The notes under the pieces: generated by a model
What the model saw: the letters and a program-made list of their open reading frames with translations, nothing else
Database searches by the model: none
What the model was told of the DNA's origin: nothing
From: Holophagales bacterium
GTDB taxonomy: Bacteria > Acidobacteriota > Thermoanaerobaculia > Multivoradales > JAGPDF01
Direction: 5' to 3'
DNA: 64,000 nucleotides
Assembly (NCBI GenBank): GCA_016699405.1
Contig: CP064972.1
Location: 3,193,501-3,257,500, forward strand
Shown here: positions 26,015 through 34,896 of the stretch, piece after piece
Layout of the letters: the number at the start of each line of letters is the position of its first letter
Position numbering within the stretch: position 1 is the stretch's first letter
Made by a program: the position numbers and the translations under genes

Positions 26015-27330
26015 TCCTGGCGGTCCTGCTGGTTGTCGCAGCGGCCGCCCTCCTCGTCCTCCGCGGACCTCGCCGGGAATGGACCACCGATTCCCCCGAG
26101 GCATTGGCGGCCTACCAGCGCGGACTCGAGGACCTCATGCGGTACTACCGCGAGGATGCACACCGCGAGTTCGAGCAGGCGCTGGCGCTCGACCCGACCT
26201 TCGTGGCCGCCAAGGTCCAATTGATCGACACCTCGTCGAGCTCGAGCGAGCGCAAGCGCCTGATGGGCGAGCTCGGCTCCGCCGACCGCTCGCACCTGAC
26301 GGGGCGTGAGCGTTTTCTCGTCGAGTATCTGCTCGCCTACCCCGACGATGCCGCGCGAGCCCGGATCCTGGAGCGCTATCTCGGCGACCATCCCCGCGAT
26401 TCGTGGGCGGTCTTTCTCGCCGCGGGCAACGCCTGGGGACGTCAGGATTGGGCTTCTGCCGAAGAGCTCTATCGCCGCTTGTTGACCAACGACCCGAACT
26501 GGGTCATGGCCCACAATCACCTCGGGTACATCGCCATGGCCCAGGGACGGTTCGCCGAGGCCGAGGATCGCTTTCGGACCTACGCCTTCGTCGCGCCCGA
26601 TCAGGCGAACCCGCACGACTCCCTGGGGGAATTGCTCATCCTGCGCGGACGCTACGACGAGGCCCGCCGGGAGCTCGAAGCCGCGCTCGCCGTGCGGCCG
26701 GACTTCTGCGCCTCGTACGGGAACCTCGACCGCCTGGCGATGCTGCAGAACGACCCGGCTGCCACGGAGGCGCTCCTGCCGCGCGTGCAGCAGCACTGCA
26801 ACGCCGACCTCGCGACGGCGATGCGCTGTCAGCGGGATCGGTGGGTGGCGCTCGCCGCGGGCAAGTTCGACGCCTACTGGACCTCGGTCGACTCGAGCTG
26901 CCTCGCCAAGCAGGACTCCGCCGACATCCTGGCCTTCCGTCTGGCGCTCTTCGGCGGACAGCGCGCGCGGGCCGAGGCCCAGCTCGCGAAGCTGCGATCC
27001 GACCTCGCGGCGACTCCGGACCGGGCCCGCGCCAAGGCACTCGTGCTCTCCGTTCGCCTCGCCGAGCTGGAAGCGATCCGCGCAGCCTACGATGGTGACG
27101 ATGCTGCGGCGATCGCCAAGCTCGCCGAGGCCGATGCGCTGGCGCCGTACTGGAACGATTCGAGCGGTGGATTGCTCAAGCTCGCCGACCGCTTGCTGCA
27201 GGCTCGCCTGCGCGAACGGGCGGGAGATCGAGCGGCGGCGGCAGCGCTGCGTGCCGAGGTCGCGGCGGTCAATCCGTCGCTGGCTCCGCTGGAGGCGAGC
27301 GCGCTGATCGCCATCCCGCCCCGGACGTGA
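25996..27330 (+). CDS. TPR-repeat protein, membrane-anchored
   Basis: 444 residues from ATG 25996, with GGGAGAGC just upstream. The first ~23 residues are a hydrophobic helix (VVLILAVLLVVAAAALLVL) that would anchor or export the protein. The rest is helical with TPR units such as AYQRGLEDLMRYYREDAHREFEQALALDP and AHNHLGYIAMAQGRFAEAEDRF. Four Cys in the middle part are unusual for TPRs. It overlaps the SpoIIE-like phosphatase gene and probably works with it, perhaps as an extracytoplasmic interaction module for its PDZ side; this is inference. Confidence 0.85.
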   Translation: MRRVVLILAVLLVVAAAALLVLRGPRREWTTDSPEALAAYQRGLEDLMRYYREDAHREFEQALALDPTFVAAKVQLIDTSSSSSERKRLMGELGSADRSHLTGRERFLVEYLLAYPDDAARARILERYLGDHPRDSWAVFLAAGNAWGRQDWASAEELYRRLLTNDPNWVMAHNHLGYIAMAQGRFAEAEDRFRTYAFVAPDQANPHDSLGELLILRGRYDEARRELEAALAVRPDFCASYGNLDRLAMLQNDPAATEALLPRVQQHCNADLATAMRCQRDRWVALAAGKFDAYWTSVDSSCLAKQDSADILAFRLALFGGQRARAEAQLAKLRSDLAATPDRARAKALVLSVRLAELEAIRAAYDGDDAAAIAKLAEADALAPYWNDSSGGLLKLADRLLQARLRERAGDRAAAAALRAEVAAVNPSLAPLEASALIAIPPRT

Positions 27331-27490
27331 GGGGGAAGACGCCGTTCGTGCTCCCGGACCGCCGGCGGTGGCTACCGTCGACACCGGGCGCTCACCACGT
27401 GGGGGCCGTCGCCCGGACGGTGTCAGATCTCGGACGGTCAGCTTGCAGGAGGGGTGATCGCAGCGCCGCAGCCCTCGCCAGCCGAGCGGA
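27331..27490. other. Convergent intergenic gap
   Basis: 160 bases between the stops of the TPR gene and the GGDEF-EAL gene. I see no gene, RNA or convincing terminator with a U-run in it. Confidence 0.5.
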
Positions 27491-30265
27491 TCAGCTCGCG
27501 GGCGACGGCTCGATCGACGGGGGCGGGTCGGACGGCGGCCGGGGATCGATTGTCCAGCGTGCACCGCGCGCGAGGCGGCTGCGGACATCGCTCTCCGAGA
27601 GCGCCGGCGCGAAGTAGAACCCCTGGCCGAGCGGGCAGTCGAGCGAGCGCAGGGTCGCCGCCTGAGCGGCATCCTCGATCCCTTCGGCCACCACTTCGAG
27701 GCCGAGGCCGTGCGCGAGCCCGACGATGGCCCGCACGATCTCCATGCTGTCGGCGGCGTCGAGCATTCCGCGGACGAACGAGCGGTCGATCTTGACGCGG
27801 TCGATCGGCAGGCGATGGAGGTAGGAGAGCGACGAGTACCCGGTCCCGAAGTCGTCGAGGTCGAGACCGACGCCGAGTCGCTTCAGCGCAGCGAGCGTCC
27901 CAGAGGCGATCTCGGTGTGATCGATGATCGCGCTCTCGGTCACCTCGAGCCGCAGGCGCTCCGGCGCGAGGCCGGAGATCGCCAGCGCCCGTTCCACCCG
28001 CTCGGCGAGCTCGGACTGGGCGAGCTGGCGCGCCGACAGGTTGACGCTCATCGTGATCCTCGCGATCCACGGGTGGCTGCGGGTCCACTCGACGAGGCGA
28101 CGGCAAGCCTCCTCGAGGACCCACCAGCCGAGCGGGGCGATCAGCCCCGTCTCTTCGGCGAGCGGCAGGTACTCCTCGATCGGCACCGCCCCGCGGGTCG
28201 GATGCGTCCAGCGGAGCAGGCTCTCGAAGCCGGACAGCGCGTCGTCGGCGAGGGCGACGATCGGCTGGAACCGCAGCTCGAACGACCGCTGTTCGACCGC
28301 GCGCCGCAGATCGCTCTCGAGCAGCAGGAGCTTCATCGCGCGAGCGTGCATCCCGGTGTCGAAGACCTGATGCCGCGCCTTTCCCAAGTTCTTGGCGCGG
28401 TACATCGCGGTGTCGGCGTCGCGCAGCACGTCCTCGGGCTTGGAGTAGCCGGTCCGCGAGGTCGCGATGCCGATGCTCGCCGTGGTGAAGACCTCGTTGT
28501 CGGCGAGATCGAGCGGCATGGCGAGCTCGGTGTGGATCCGTCTGGCCGCCTCGCTCGCCTGCTCGACGGAGTGGATGTCGTCGAGCAGGATCGCGAACTC
28601 GTCGCCACCGAGGCGAGCCACCGTGTCCCCCGGCCGCAGGCAGCGGGCGAGACGCTCGCCGACGGCCACGAGCACCCGGTCGCCGGCGGCGTGACCGAGG
28701 CTGTCGTTGATCACCTTGAAGCGATCGAGGTCGAGGAAGAGAACGGCGAAGAGGTACTCGGCGTTGCGCTGCGTCCGTGACAGGGCGTTTGCCAGCCGAT
28801 CGAGGAACAGCACCCGGTTCGGCAGACCGGTCAGCTGGTCGTGCAGGGCGTCGTGGACGAGCTGCTCCTCGGCGCTCTTGCGCTCCGTCACGTCGGTCTG
28901 CGATCCCGCCACTCGCGTCGGACGACCGGCAGGATCGCGCACCGCCAGGCCGCGCACCAGCATCCAGCGATCGGTTCCGTCGCGATGCCGCAGGCGGTAC
29001 TCACCTTCGAAATGGGAGGTGTGGCCGGCCACGTGGGCTTCGAGCGCGGCGCGCATCGATTCGCGGTCGTCGGGATGGACGCAGTCGAGCCAGGCGGCGA
29101 GCCCGTCGCCGAGCTCGCTCGTGGACCTGCCGAGCATCGCCTTCCAGCGCGGCGAGAAGTAGATCCGGCCGGTGGCCAGATTCCAGTCCCAGAGCCCGTC
29201 GTTGGCCGCCTGGGCGGCGAGGGCGTAGCGCTCCTCGCTCTCGGTCAGCTCGGCGGTGCGGTTCTCGACCTCCTTCTGCAGAGCGCGGTTCCAGGAGATC
29301 GCCAGCAGCACCCCGCCGAGCGCGACGACGACGAGCAGCGCGAGGCAGTGCAGGACGAGCAGGTCGAGGCTGGAGACCGCGTCGCGAACCCGCTCTGCTA
29401 CTTCAGGCGACACCGAGGCGCGGATCGAGCTCGCCATGTGCTCGCGAGCCATCCGGCCGCTCGTCCAAATGAACATGGCCACGATGGCCGTGCTGGCCAC
29501 CGCGATGCCGATGAGCCAGCCCACCGAAGCCCGGGACCGCGGCGGATCGGCGATCCAGCGGTCGCGCCAGGCGACGACGCGCGGGCTGGCCAGCGCGAGG
29601 ACCGGGGCCGCGATGAACAGGGACTGCAACAGGGCGCCGATCCACCAGCCCTCCCAGAGCGCGAAGGTCTCGAGCGGGCCGAAGGCGCGCGTGTGGGCCC
29701 AGATGAACGAACCGCTCGAACCGGCGAGCGCGGCGCCCGCCGAGAAGGCCACGTACCAGAAGAAGGAGGCGGGAGTGCGCAGATCGAAGCGCAGAGGCGC
29801 GGCGCGGTAGGCGAGGGCGTAGACCGCCAGACCGAGCGGGTCGGCGAGGGCGAAGAGGAGCGCCCAGAGGGGGTCCATGCCACCGCCGAGCGCCCCCACC
29901 AGCGTCGCGAGGTACGCCGGGATGAAGGCCCAGGGCAGGCCCAGCCAGAAGAGCGCCAGCGTGCAAAGGACGAGCGGCGGGTAGATCGTGACGTAGAAGT
30001 GGAGCGGTCCGATGGCGAGCGGCAGCCCGTTCCAGTCGAGCCGCACCATCGCCAGGCTCGACAAGATGCAGACCACGGTGAACAGCCCGCCGACGCCGAA
30101 GAGCAGCGCACGGTTGCGAAACGGCAGCGACCCACCACCGGCGAGGGTGCGGACGAACGGGACCGGCCGCCAGCGGCAGCGCGCGGCGGCCGAGCGCCGG
30201 GCCTCCACTCCCGCGGGAGTGGGGGGCGCGGTTGGACGCGTCGCGGCAGGTGCCGTCTCGGGCAT
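27491..30265 (-). CDS. MASE1-like membrane sensor - PAS - GGDEF - EAL protein
   Basis: 924 residues. Residues ~50-330 are hydrophobic (about eight helices, MASE1-like), then a PAS/PAC domain (ESEERYALAAQAANDGLWDW...GSQTDVTERKSAEE), a GGDEF domain (DALHDQLTGLPNR...ARLGGDEFAILL) and an EAL domain. The GGDEF signature is intact and RPGD five residues upstream is a c-di-GMP I-site, so product inhibition is expected. In EAL, the first motif reads ESL (GFESLLRW) rather than EAL, while EVTESAI, DDFGTGYSSL, KIDRSFV and EGIE are present, so phosphodiesterase activity is likely. It is a membrane-bound regulator of cyclic di-GMP. A short leader and a TAGACT -10 lie upstream. Confidence 0.93.
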   Translation of the reverse strand: MPETAPAATRPTAPPTPAGVEARRSAAARCRWRPVPFVRTLAGGGSLPFRNRALLFGVGGLFTVVCILSSLAMVRLDWNGLPLAIGPLHFYVTIYPPLVLCTLALFWLGLPWAFIPAYLATLVGALGGGMDPLWALLFALADPLGLAVYALAYRAAPLRFDLRTPASFFWYVAFSAGAALAGSSGSFIWAHTRAFGPLETFALWEGWWIGALLQSLFIAAPVLALASPRVVAWRDRWIADPPRSRASVGWLIGIAVASTAIVAMFIWTSGRMAREHMASSIRASVSPEVAERVRDAVSSLDLLVLHCLALLVVVALGGVLLAISWNRALQKEVENRTAELTESEERYALAAQAANDGLWDWNLATGRIYFSPRWKAMLGRSTSELGDGLAAWLDCVHPDDRESMRAALEAHVAGHTSHFEGEYRLRHRDGTDRWMLVRGLAVRDPAGRPTRVAGSQTDVTERKSAEEQLVHDALHDQLTGLPNRVLFLDRLANALSRTQRNAEYLFAVLFLDLDRFKVINDSLGHAAGDRVLVAVGERLARCLRPGDTVARLGGDEFAILLDDIHSVEQASEAARRIHTELAMPLDLADNEVFTTASIGIATSRTGYSKPEDVLRDADTAMYRAKNLGKARHQVFDTGMHARAMKLLLLESDLRRAVEQRSFELRFQPIVALADDALSGFESLLRWTHPTRGAVPIEEYLPLAEETGLIAPLGWWVLEEACRRLVEWTRSHPWIARITMSVNLSARQLAQSELAERVERALAISGLAPERLRLEVTESAIIDHTEIASGTLAALKRLGVGLDLDDFGTGYSSLSYLHRLPIDRVKIDRSFVRGMLDAADSMEIVRAIVGLAHGLGLEVVAEGIEDAAQAATLRSLDCPLGQGFYFAPALSESDVRSRLARGARWTIDPRPPSDPPPSIEPSPAS

Positions 30266-30286
30266 CGTGGGTTCCGTGTCGGAGCG

Positions 30287-30315
30287 AGTCTAGCCGGAAG
30301 CGGTGGCCGGTTCAC
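30287..30315 (-). promoter_or_regulatory. Promoter of the GGDEF-EAL gene
   Basis: Minus strand GTGAAC (30315-30310), 17-base spacer, TAGACT (30292-30287), 21 bases before the ATG. The TAG-type -10 matches others in the window. Confidence 0.45.
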
Positions 30316-30454
30316 CTCCGGCCGCCAACTTCCGGCGGTCTCGCGTCAGTTCCGCGCCGGGGATTCCGTCTTGGGAGATCGGGGAAGTGGGAAGCCGGGT
30401 GCCGAGCGACCGGCACCGGGAACGAGAACCGATGAAGCGAGGGAGGAGACAGGA

Positions 30455-31150
30455 ATGCACGCCGTCGAACGGGCCCGCACCATCGCCGAGCTCCCCGCGG
30501 ACGAGAGGCCGCGAGAGCGTCTCGTCGCCCAGGGGCCGGCCGCGCTCGGTGACGCCGAGCTCGTCGCCGTCCTGTTGCGCACCGGCCACCCGGGAGCGTC
30601 GGCGTTGGAGGTGGCGCGGGCGCTCCTCGCCTCCGGAGGGGGCCTCGCGGGACTAGCCACCGCGAGCGCCGCCTCGCTGCGCCGGCGGGGTCTGGGCGAG
30701 GCGAAGGCGGCGAGCGTGCTCGCCGCGGTCGAGCTGGCGCGGCGGCTCGCTCGAGCCGAAGTGGCCGAGCGCCCGCCGCTCGCCCATCCCGCCGCGGTCG
30801 CGGGCTATCTCTCCCTGCGCTACGCGGTCCGCGACCAGGAGGTGATGGGGGCCCTCTTTCTCGACAGTCGCCACCGCCTGCTCGCCGATCGCGAGCTCTT
30901 TCGCGGCACGCTCTCCCGAGCCGCCGTCGAGCCCCGTGCCCTGCTGCGCGAAGGGCTGCTGCTCGGTGCCGGTGGGTTGATCCTCTTCCACACTCATCCG
31001 AGCGGCGATCCGTCGCCGAGTGCGGAAGACCTGGCCTTCACCCGGCGGATGGCCGAGGCCGGAGAGGCGGTCGGCGTGCGTCTGATCGACCATCTGGTGG
31101 TGGGCTCGGTCGGTCGCTGGACGTCGCTGCGCGAGCGCGGGGCATGGTAG
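30455..31150 (+). CDS. radC: DNA repair protein RadC homologue (JAB/MPN domain)
   Basis: 231 residues from ATG 30455, with GGGAGGAG 8 bases upstream. The UPF0758/RadC family has an N-terminal helix-hairpin-helix region (ALGDAELVAVLLRTG, then RRRGLGEAKAASVLAAVELARR) and a C-terminal JAB1/MPN domain whose zinc motif is intact: His179, His181 and Asp192 in FHTHPSGDPSPSAED. The name is historical; the protein is not clearly a repair factor, and the metal site suggests a peptidase- or nuclease-like activity. The hslO start lies 13 bases after its stop. Confidence 0.95.
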   Translation: MHAVERARTIAELPADERPRERLVAQGPAALGDAELVAVLLRTGHPGASALEVARALLASGGGLAGLATASAASLRRRGLGEAKAASVLAAVELARRLARAEVAERPPLAHPAAVAGYLSLRYAVRDQEVMGALFLDSRHRLLADRELFRGTLSRAAVEPRALLREGLLLGAGGLILFHTHPSGDPSPSAEDLAFTRRMAEAGEAVGVRLIDHLVVGSVGRWTSLRERGAW

Positions 31151-31153
31151 CTT
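31145..31153 (+). promoter_or_regulatory. Extended -10-like element before hslO
   Basis: TGGTAGCTT overlaps the radC stop and ends 9 bases before the hslO ATG; a weak fit to the TGnTAGnnT pattern seen elsewhere. hslO could have its own very short-leadered transcript. Confidence 0.3.
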
Positions 31154-31162
31154 TGCCGCCCC

Positions 31163-32059
31163 ATGGGGCGACTCGAGCCAGGCACCTCAGGCCCGCCGTT
31201 CAGCCGGTCGACGCGCGATCGGCTGGTTCACGGACTGGCCGGCCTCGGCGATGTGCGCTGGGCCGTGGCCGATCTCGGCGGCGTCGTGGAGGAAGCACGC
31301 CGCCGCCACGACCTGTCGCCGATCGCCGCCTCGGCACTCGGGCGCACGATGAGCGGAGCGGCTCTGCTGATGTTCCTTTCGACCAAGGCCTGGGAGCGAA
31401 TGGTCGTCGACGTGCGTGGCGACGGACCGCTCGGCAAGGTGACCGCCGAGATCGACGCCTCCGGCAATCTGCGTGGCCTGGTCGGCGAGCCACGCGTCGA
31501 GTCCGCGGACGGCGAGCGGCTGTCGATCGCCGCGGCGGTGGGCAAGGGGCTGCTGCGCGTTCGCCGAGAGGGCCCGCGCGGTGCCCACGAGAGCCAGGTC
31601 GAGCTGGCCACCGGGGAGATCGGTCTCGACCTCGCCCATTACCTCGAGCAGAGTGAGCAGACCTCGTCGGCGGTGATGCTGGGAGTGCTGGCGCGCAGCG
31701 AAGGGGTCGCCGCCGCCGGCGGGATGATCGTCGAGCTGATGCCGGCGGCGCGCGAGGAGCACGTCGCCGCTCTCGAGCGCAACATCGCCGCCCTCGGCGG
31801 CGTGAGCCCGCTGCTCGAAAGGTCCGGTGTCGCCGGACTCGTCGAGGCCGTGCTCGCCGGGCTCGACCGCGAGATCCTCGGTGAGCAGGAGCTGCGCTTC
31901 CGCTGTCGCTGCCGTCGCGACGAGTTGCGCCAGCGGCTCGCCACGTTGCCGGAGGACGACCGGGCCTCGCTCGCCGACGAGCAGGGCCGGCTGGTGGCCG
32001 AGTGCGCCTACTGCGCCGCCCGCTACGTCTTCTCGACGACCGAGCTCGCGCCCTCCTGA
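31163..32059 (+). CDS. hslO: Redox-regulated chaperone Hsp33
   Basis: 298 residues. Hsp33 is a cytoplasmic holdase switched on by oxidative stress when its zinc-bound cysteines form disulfides. The four cysteines are present near the C-terminus as FRCRCRRDEL (CxC) and ECAYCAARYVF (CxxC). The N-terminal core shows GRTMSGAALL, GDGPLGKVTAEIDASGNLRG and HYLEQSEQTSSAVMLGV, all standard. Length matches the family. It follows radC by 13 bases and precedes metG by 40. Confidence 0.96.
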   Translation: MGRLEPGTSGPPFSRSTRDRLVHGLAGLGDVRWAVADLGGVVEEARRRHDLSPIAASALGRTMSGAALLMFLSTKAWERMVVDVRGDGPLGKVTAEIDASGNLRGLVGEPRVESADGERLSIAAAVGKGLLRVRREGPRGAHESQVELATGEIGLDLAHYLEQSEQTSSAVMLGVLARSEGVAAAGGMIVELMPAAREEHVAALERNIAALGGVSPLLERSGVAGLVEAVLAGLDREILGEQELRFRCRCRRDELRQRLATLPEDDRASLADEQGRLVAECAYCAARYVFSTTELAPS

Positions 32060-32070
32060 GCACCGGCCCC

Positions 32071-32079
32071 TGCTAGACT
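32071..32079 (+). promoter_or_regulatory. Extended -10 element before metG
   Basis: TGCTAGACT, 19 bases before the metG ATG, same TGCTAG type as upstream of purA, the response regulator and the acyl-CoA dehydrogenase gene. No clear -35. Confidence 0.45.
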
Positions 32080-32098
32080 CGACGGTCGCGAGGCCGCC

Positions 32099-34099
32099 AT
32101 GCGTACTTTCTACGTCACGACACCGATCTACTACGTCAACGATCTGCCCCACATCGGGCACATCTTCACCACGGTCGTCGCCGATACCGTCGCCCGCTAC
32201 CGCCGGATGGCCGGCGATGACGTGCGATTCCTCACCGGAACCGACGAGCACGGCCAGAACATCGAGCGGGCCGCGGCGCGGGAGGGCGTCGCGCCGATCG
32301 CGCTCGCCGATCGCGTGGTCGAGCGCTATCACGCGCTCTGGCGGACCTTCGGCATCTCCCACTCCGACTTCATCCGCACCACCGAGCCGCGCCATCGCCA
32401 GGGCGTCGAGGAGATCATCCGCCGCATCGCCGCGGCGGGTGATCTCTACGTCGCCAAGCACGAGGGCTGGTACTGCTCCTCCTGCGAAACGTTCTACACG
32501 GAGAAGGAGCTGCTCTCCGAGCGCCGCTGCCCGACCCACGAGCGGCCGACCGAGTGGCAGACCGAGGAGAACGTCTTCTTTCGCCTGTCGAAGTACCAGC
32601 AGCCGCTGCTCGACTGGCTTGCCGCGCACCCCGAGGCCGTGCAGCCGGAGAGCCGGCGCAACGAGGTCCGGGCCTTCGTCGAGTCGGGGCTGAGAGACCT
32701 GTCGGTGTCGCGCTCCGGCGTCTCGTGGGGGCTGCCGTTTCCCGAGCACCCCGGGCACACCGTCTACGTCTGGCTGGACGCGCTGACCAACTACCTTTCG
32801 GCGCTCGGTTTCGGCGCCGGCGAAGCGGGCGGCGACGCCTACACGCGGTACTGGGAGCAGGGCGCGACGCGACTCCATCTGGTCGGCAAGGACATCATCC
32901 GCCACCATTGCATCTACTGGCCGGCGTTCCTGATGTCGGCGGGCCTGCCGCTGCCGACGACGATCTGGGCGCACGGCTGGTGGCTGCGCGACCAGAAGAA
33001 GATGTCGAAGTCGGTCGGCAACGTCGTGCGCCCCGACGAGCTGACGGCCCGCTTCGGCCCGGATGCGCTGCGGTTCTTCCTCCTTCGCGAGATGGTCTTC
33101 GGCCAGGACGCCAACTTCTCGGACGAGGCCTTCGTCGATCGCTACAACAGCGACCTCGCCAACGACCTCGGCAACACGGCGAGTCGCGTCGTGACGCTCG
33201 CACGGCAGGCCTTCGACGGTCGCACGCCGCCGCTCGCCTGCGACGACAATCCGCTGATCGCGGTCGCCCGCGAAGCGGTGGCCGAATACCGCGCGGCGAT
33301 GGACGAGCTGGCCTTCCAGCGTGCCATCCAGGCCCTCTGGCGCCTGCTCGCCGAAGCGAATCAGTACCTGGTGACGCGCGAACCGTGGAAGCTCATCAAG
33401 AGCGAGGGGGCGAGCGATCGCCTCGCTCGGGTTCTATGGAACGGGCTCGAGGCGGTGCGCATCGTCGCGACCGGCCTGTTGCCGATGATGCCGGTGACCG
33501 CGGCCCGCGTGCTCGCCACGGTCGGCGTAGCCGAACCGCCGACGACGCTCGACGCGCTCGACTGGGGCGGCACGCCGCTCGGCGCCGAGCTGCCGCCGGC
33601 CGAGCCGCTCTTCCCGCGCATCGACAAGAAGGCCTTCCTCGCCGAGCAGGGCAGGGGCCAGGAGAAGGAGAAGAGAGTGGACGAGCCGAAACCCGCTGCC
33701 GCAGCCGTGCCGCCGCCGGCGATCCCTGCCGCTGCCCCGCCCGCTGTAGCGCCCGTTACCGCCGGTGGTGCGCCGGCGATCATCGACATCGAACAGTTCG
33801 CCGCGGTCGACCTGCGGATCGCCACCGTCCTCGCCGCCGAACGGGTGCCGAAGTCGGAGAAGCTCCTCAAGCTCTCGGTCGACATCGGTACCGAGACGCG
33901 TACCGTCGTCGCCGGCATCGGCAAGGAGTACGCCCCCGAGCAGTTGCTCGGCCGCCAGGTGGTGGTGGTGTCCAATCTCAAGCCGGCGAAGCTCATGGGC
34001 GTGCCGTCCCAGGGGATGGTGCTTGCCGCGTCGGTCGATGGGGCTCCGTGCCTGCTTCACCCGGCCTCGCCGGTGCCCAACGGAACGCGGGTGAAGTGA
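32099..34099 (+). CDS. metG: Methionyl-tRNA synthetase with C-terminal tRNA-binding domain
   Basis: 666 residues from ATG 32099, with GAGG 5 bases upstream. It charges tRNA-Met. Class I motifs are DLPHIGHIFTT (HIGH) and KKMSKSVGN (KMSKS); the knuckle insert has CSSC and CPTH. After the anticodon-binding helical domain there is an Ala/Pro-rich linker (~525-560) and an EMAP/Trbp111-type OB fold (EQFAAVDLRIATVLAAERVPKSEKLLKL) which aids tRNA binding and dimer formation. The stop overlaps the tatD start by four bases (GTGA), so tatD is co-translated, a common metG-tatD arrangement. Confidence 0.97.
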   Translation: MRTFYVTTPIYYVNDLPHIGHIFTTVVADTVARYRRMAGDDVRFLTGTDEHGQNIERAAAREGVAPIALADRVVERYHALWRTFGISHSDFIRTTEPRHRQGVEEIIRRIAAAGDLYVAKHEGWYCSSCETFYTEKELLSERRCPTHERPTEWQTEENVFFRLSKYQQPLLDWLAAHPEAVQPESRRNEVRAFVESGLRDLSVSRSGVSWGLPFPEHPGHTVYVWLDALTNYLSALGFGAGEAGGDAYTRYWEQGATRLHLVGKDIIRHHCIYWPAFLMSAGLPLPTTIWAHGWWLRDQKKMSKSVGNVVRPDELTARFGPDALRFFLLREMVFGQDANFSDEAFVDRYNSDLANDLGNTASRVVTLARQAFDGRTPPLACDDNPLIAVAREAVAEYRAAMDELAFQRAIQALWRLLAEANQYLVTREPWKLIKSEGASDRLARVLWNGLEAVRIVATGLLPMMPVTAARVLATVGVAEPPTTLDALDWGGTPLGAELPPAEPLFPRIDKKAFLAEQGRGQEKEKRVDEPKPAAAAVPPPAIPAAAPPAVAPVTAGGAPAIIDIEQFAAVDLRIATVLAAERVPKSEKLLKLSVDIGTETRTVVAGIGKEYAPEQLLGRQVVVVSNLKPAKLMGVPSQGMVLAASVDGAPCLLHPASPVPNGTRVK

Positions 34100-34881
34100 G
34101 CGACCGCCCGCGGATCGTCGATTCGCACTGCCACCTCCAGCATCTCGAGCCCGACGAGCGCGAGCGGGCGCTCGACACGGCCCGCGAGCGCGGTGTCCGC
34201 GGCTTTCTCGTTCCGGCGGTGCGGCTCGACGAAGGGGCGTCGCTCGTCGCCTTCGCCGAGCGACACGACGACGTCTGGTGTGCCCTCGGCGTGCATCCGC
34301 ACGATGCGTCGAGCTGGTCCTCGGGCGACGAGCGACGGCTCGCCGACCTGCTGGCTCACCCGAAGGCGGTGGCGGTGGGGGAGTGCGGGCTCGACTTCTT
34401 CTACGACCATGCCCCGCGCGAGGTGCAGGCGGAGGTCCTGCGGGCGCAGTGGCGGATCGCCATCGATCTCGATCTTCCTGTCGTCGTGCACAATCGGGAG
34501 AGCGACGAAGCGATGCTGGCGCTGGTTCGCGAGCCGGAGTTCGCTGCCCTGCGGGGCGACTTCCACTCCTTCGCCGGCGCCCCGTCGATGGCTGCCGAGC
34601 TGCGCCAGCGCGGCTTTTCGTTCGGATTCTCCGGCATGGTCACCTTTGCACGGGCCGACAACATCCGCGCCCTGCTGGCCGAGACGCCGCTCGATCGGAT
34701 CCTGGTCGAAACCGACACGCCCTATCTCGCGCCAGTGCCTCATCGCGGCAAGCCGAACCGCCCTGCCTGGGTCGTCGACGTGCTGGAGCGTGTGGCGGCG
34801 GAGCGTGGGCTGACCGCCGACCGGGCCGCGGCCGAGACGACGGGGAATTTCTTCCGGCTCTTCGACCGGGCTGCCGGGTAG
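34096..34881 (+). CDS. tatD: TatD-family metal-dependent deoxyribonuclease
   Basis: 261 residues from GTG 34096, overlapping the metG stop. TatD enzymes are TIM-barrel, two-metal hydrolases acting as 3'-5' exonucleases on DNA. The metal ligands are VDSHCHL (HxH), GECGLDFFY (Glu), VVVHNRESD (His), DFHSFAG (His) and ETDTPYLAP (Asp). The last block also has the PHRGKPNRP signature. Soluble, standard length. Converges on the Nif3-family gene with a 15-base gap. Confidence 0.95.
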   Translation: MSDRPRIVDSHCHLQHLEPDERERALDTARERGVRGFLVPAVRLDEGASLVAFAERHDDVWCALGVHPHDASSWSSGDERRLADLLAHPKAVAVGECGLDFFYDHAPREVQAEVLRAQWRIAIDLDLPVVVHNRESDEAMLALVREPEFAALRGDFHSFAGAPSMAAELRQRGFSFGFSGMVTFARADNIRALLAETPLDRILVETDTPYLAPVPHRGKPNRPAWVVDVLERVAAERGLTADRAAAETTGNFFRLFDRAAG

Positions 34882-34896
34882 AAGCTCGCTGCCGGA

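Noticed and set aside
30455..31150. RadC as a mobile-island marker
   Set aside because: It stands with hslO, metG and tatD, all ordinary core genes, with normal composition.
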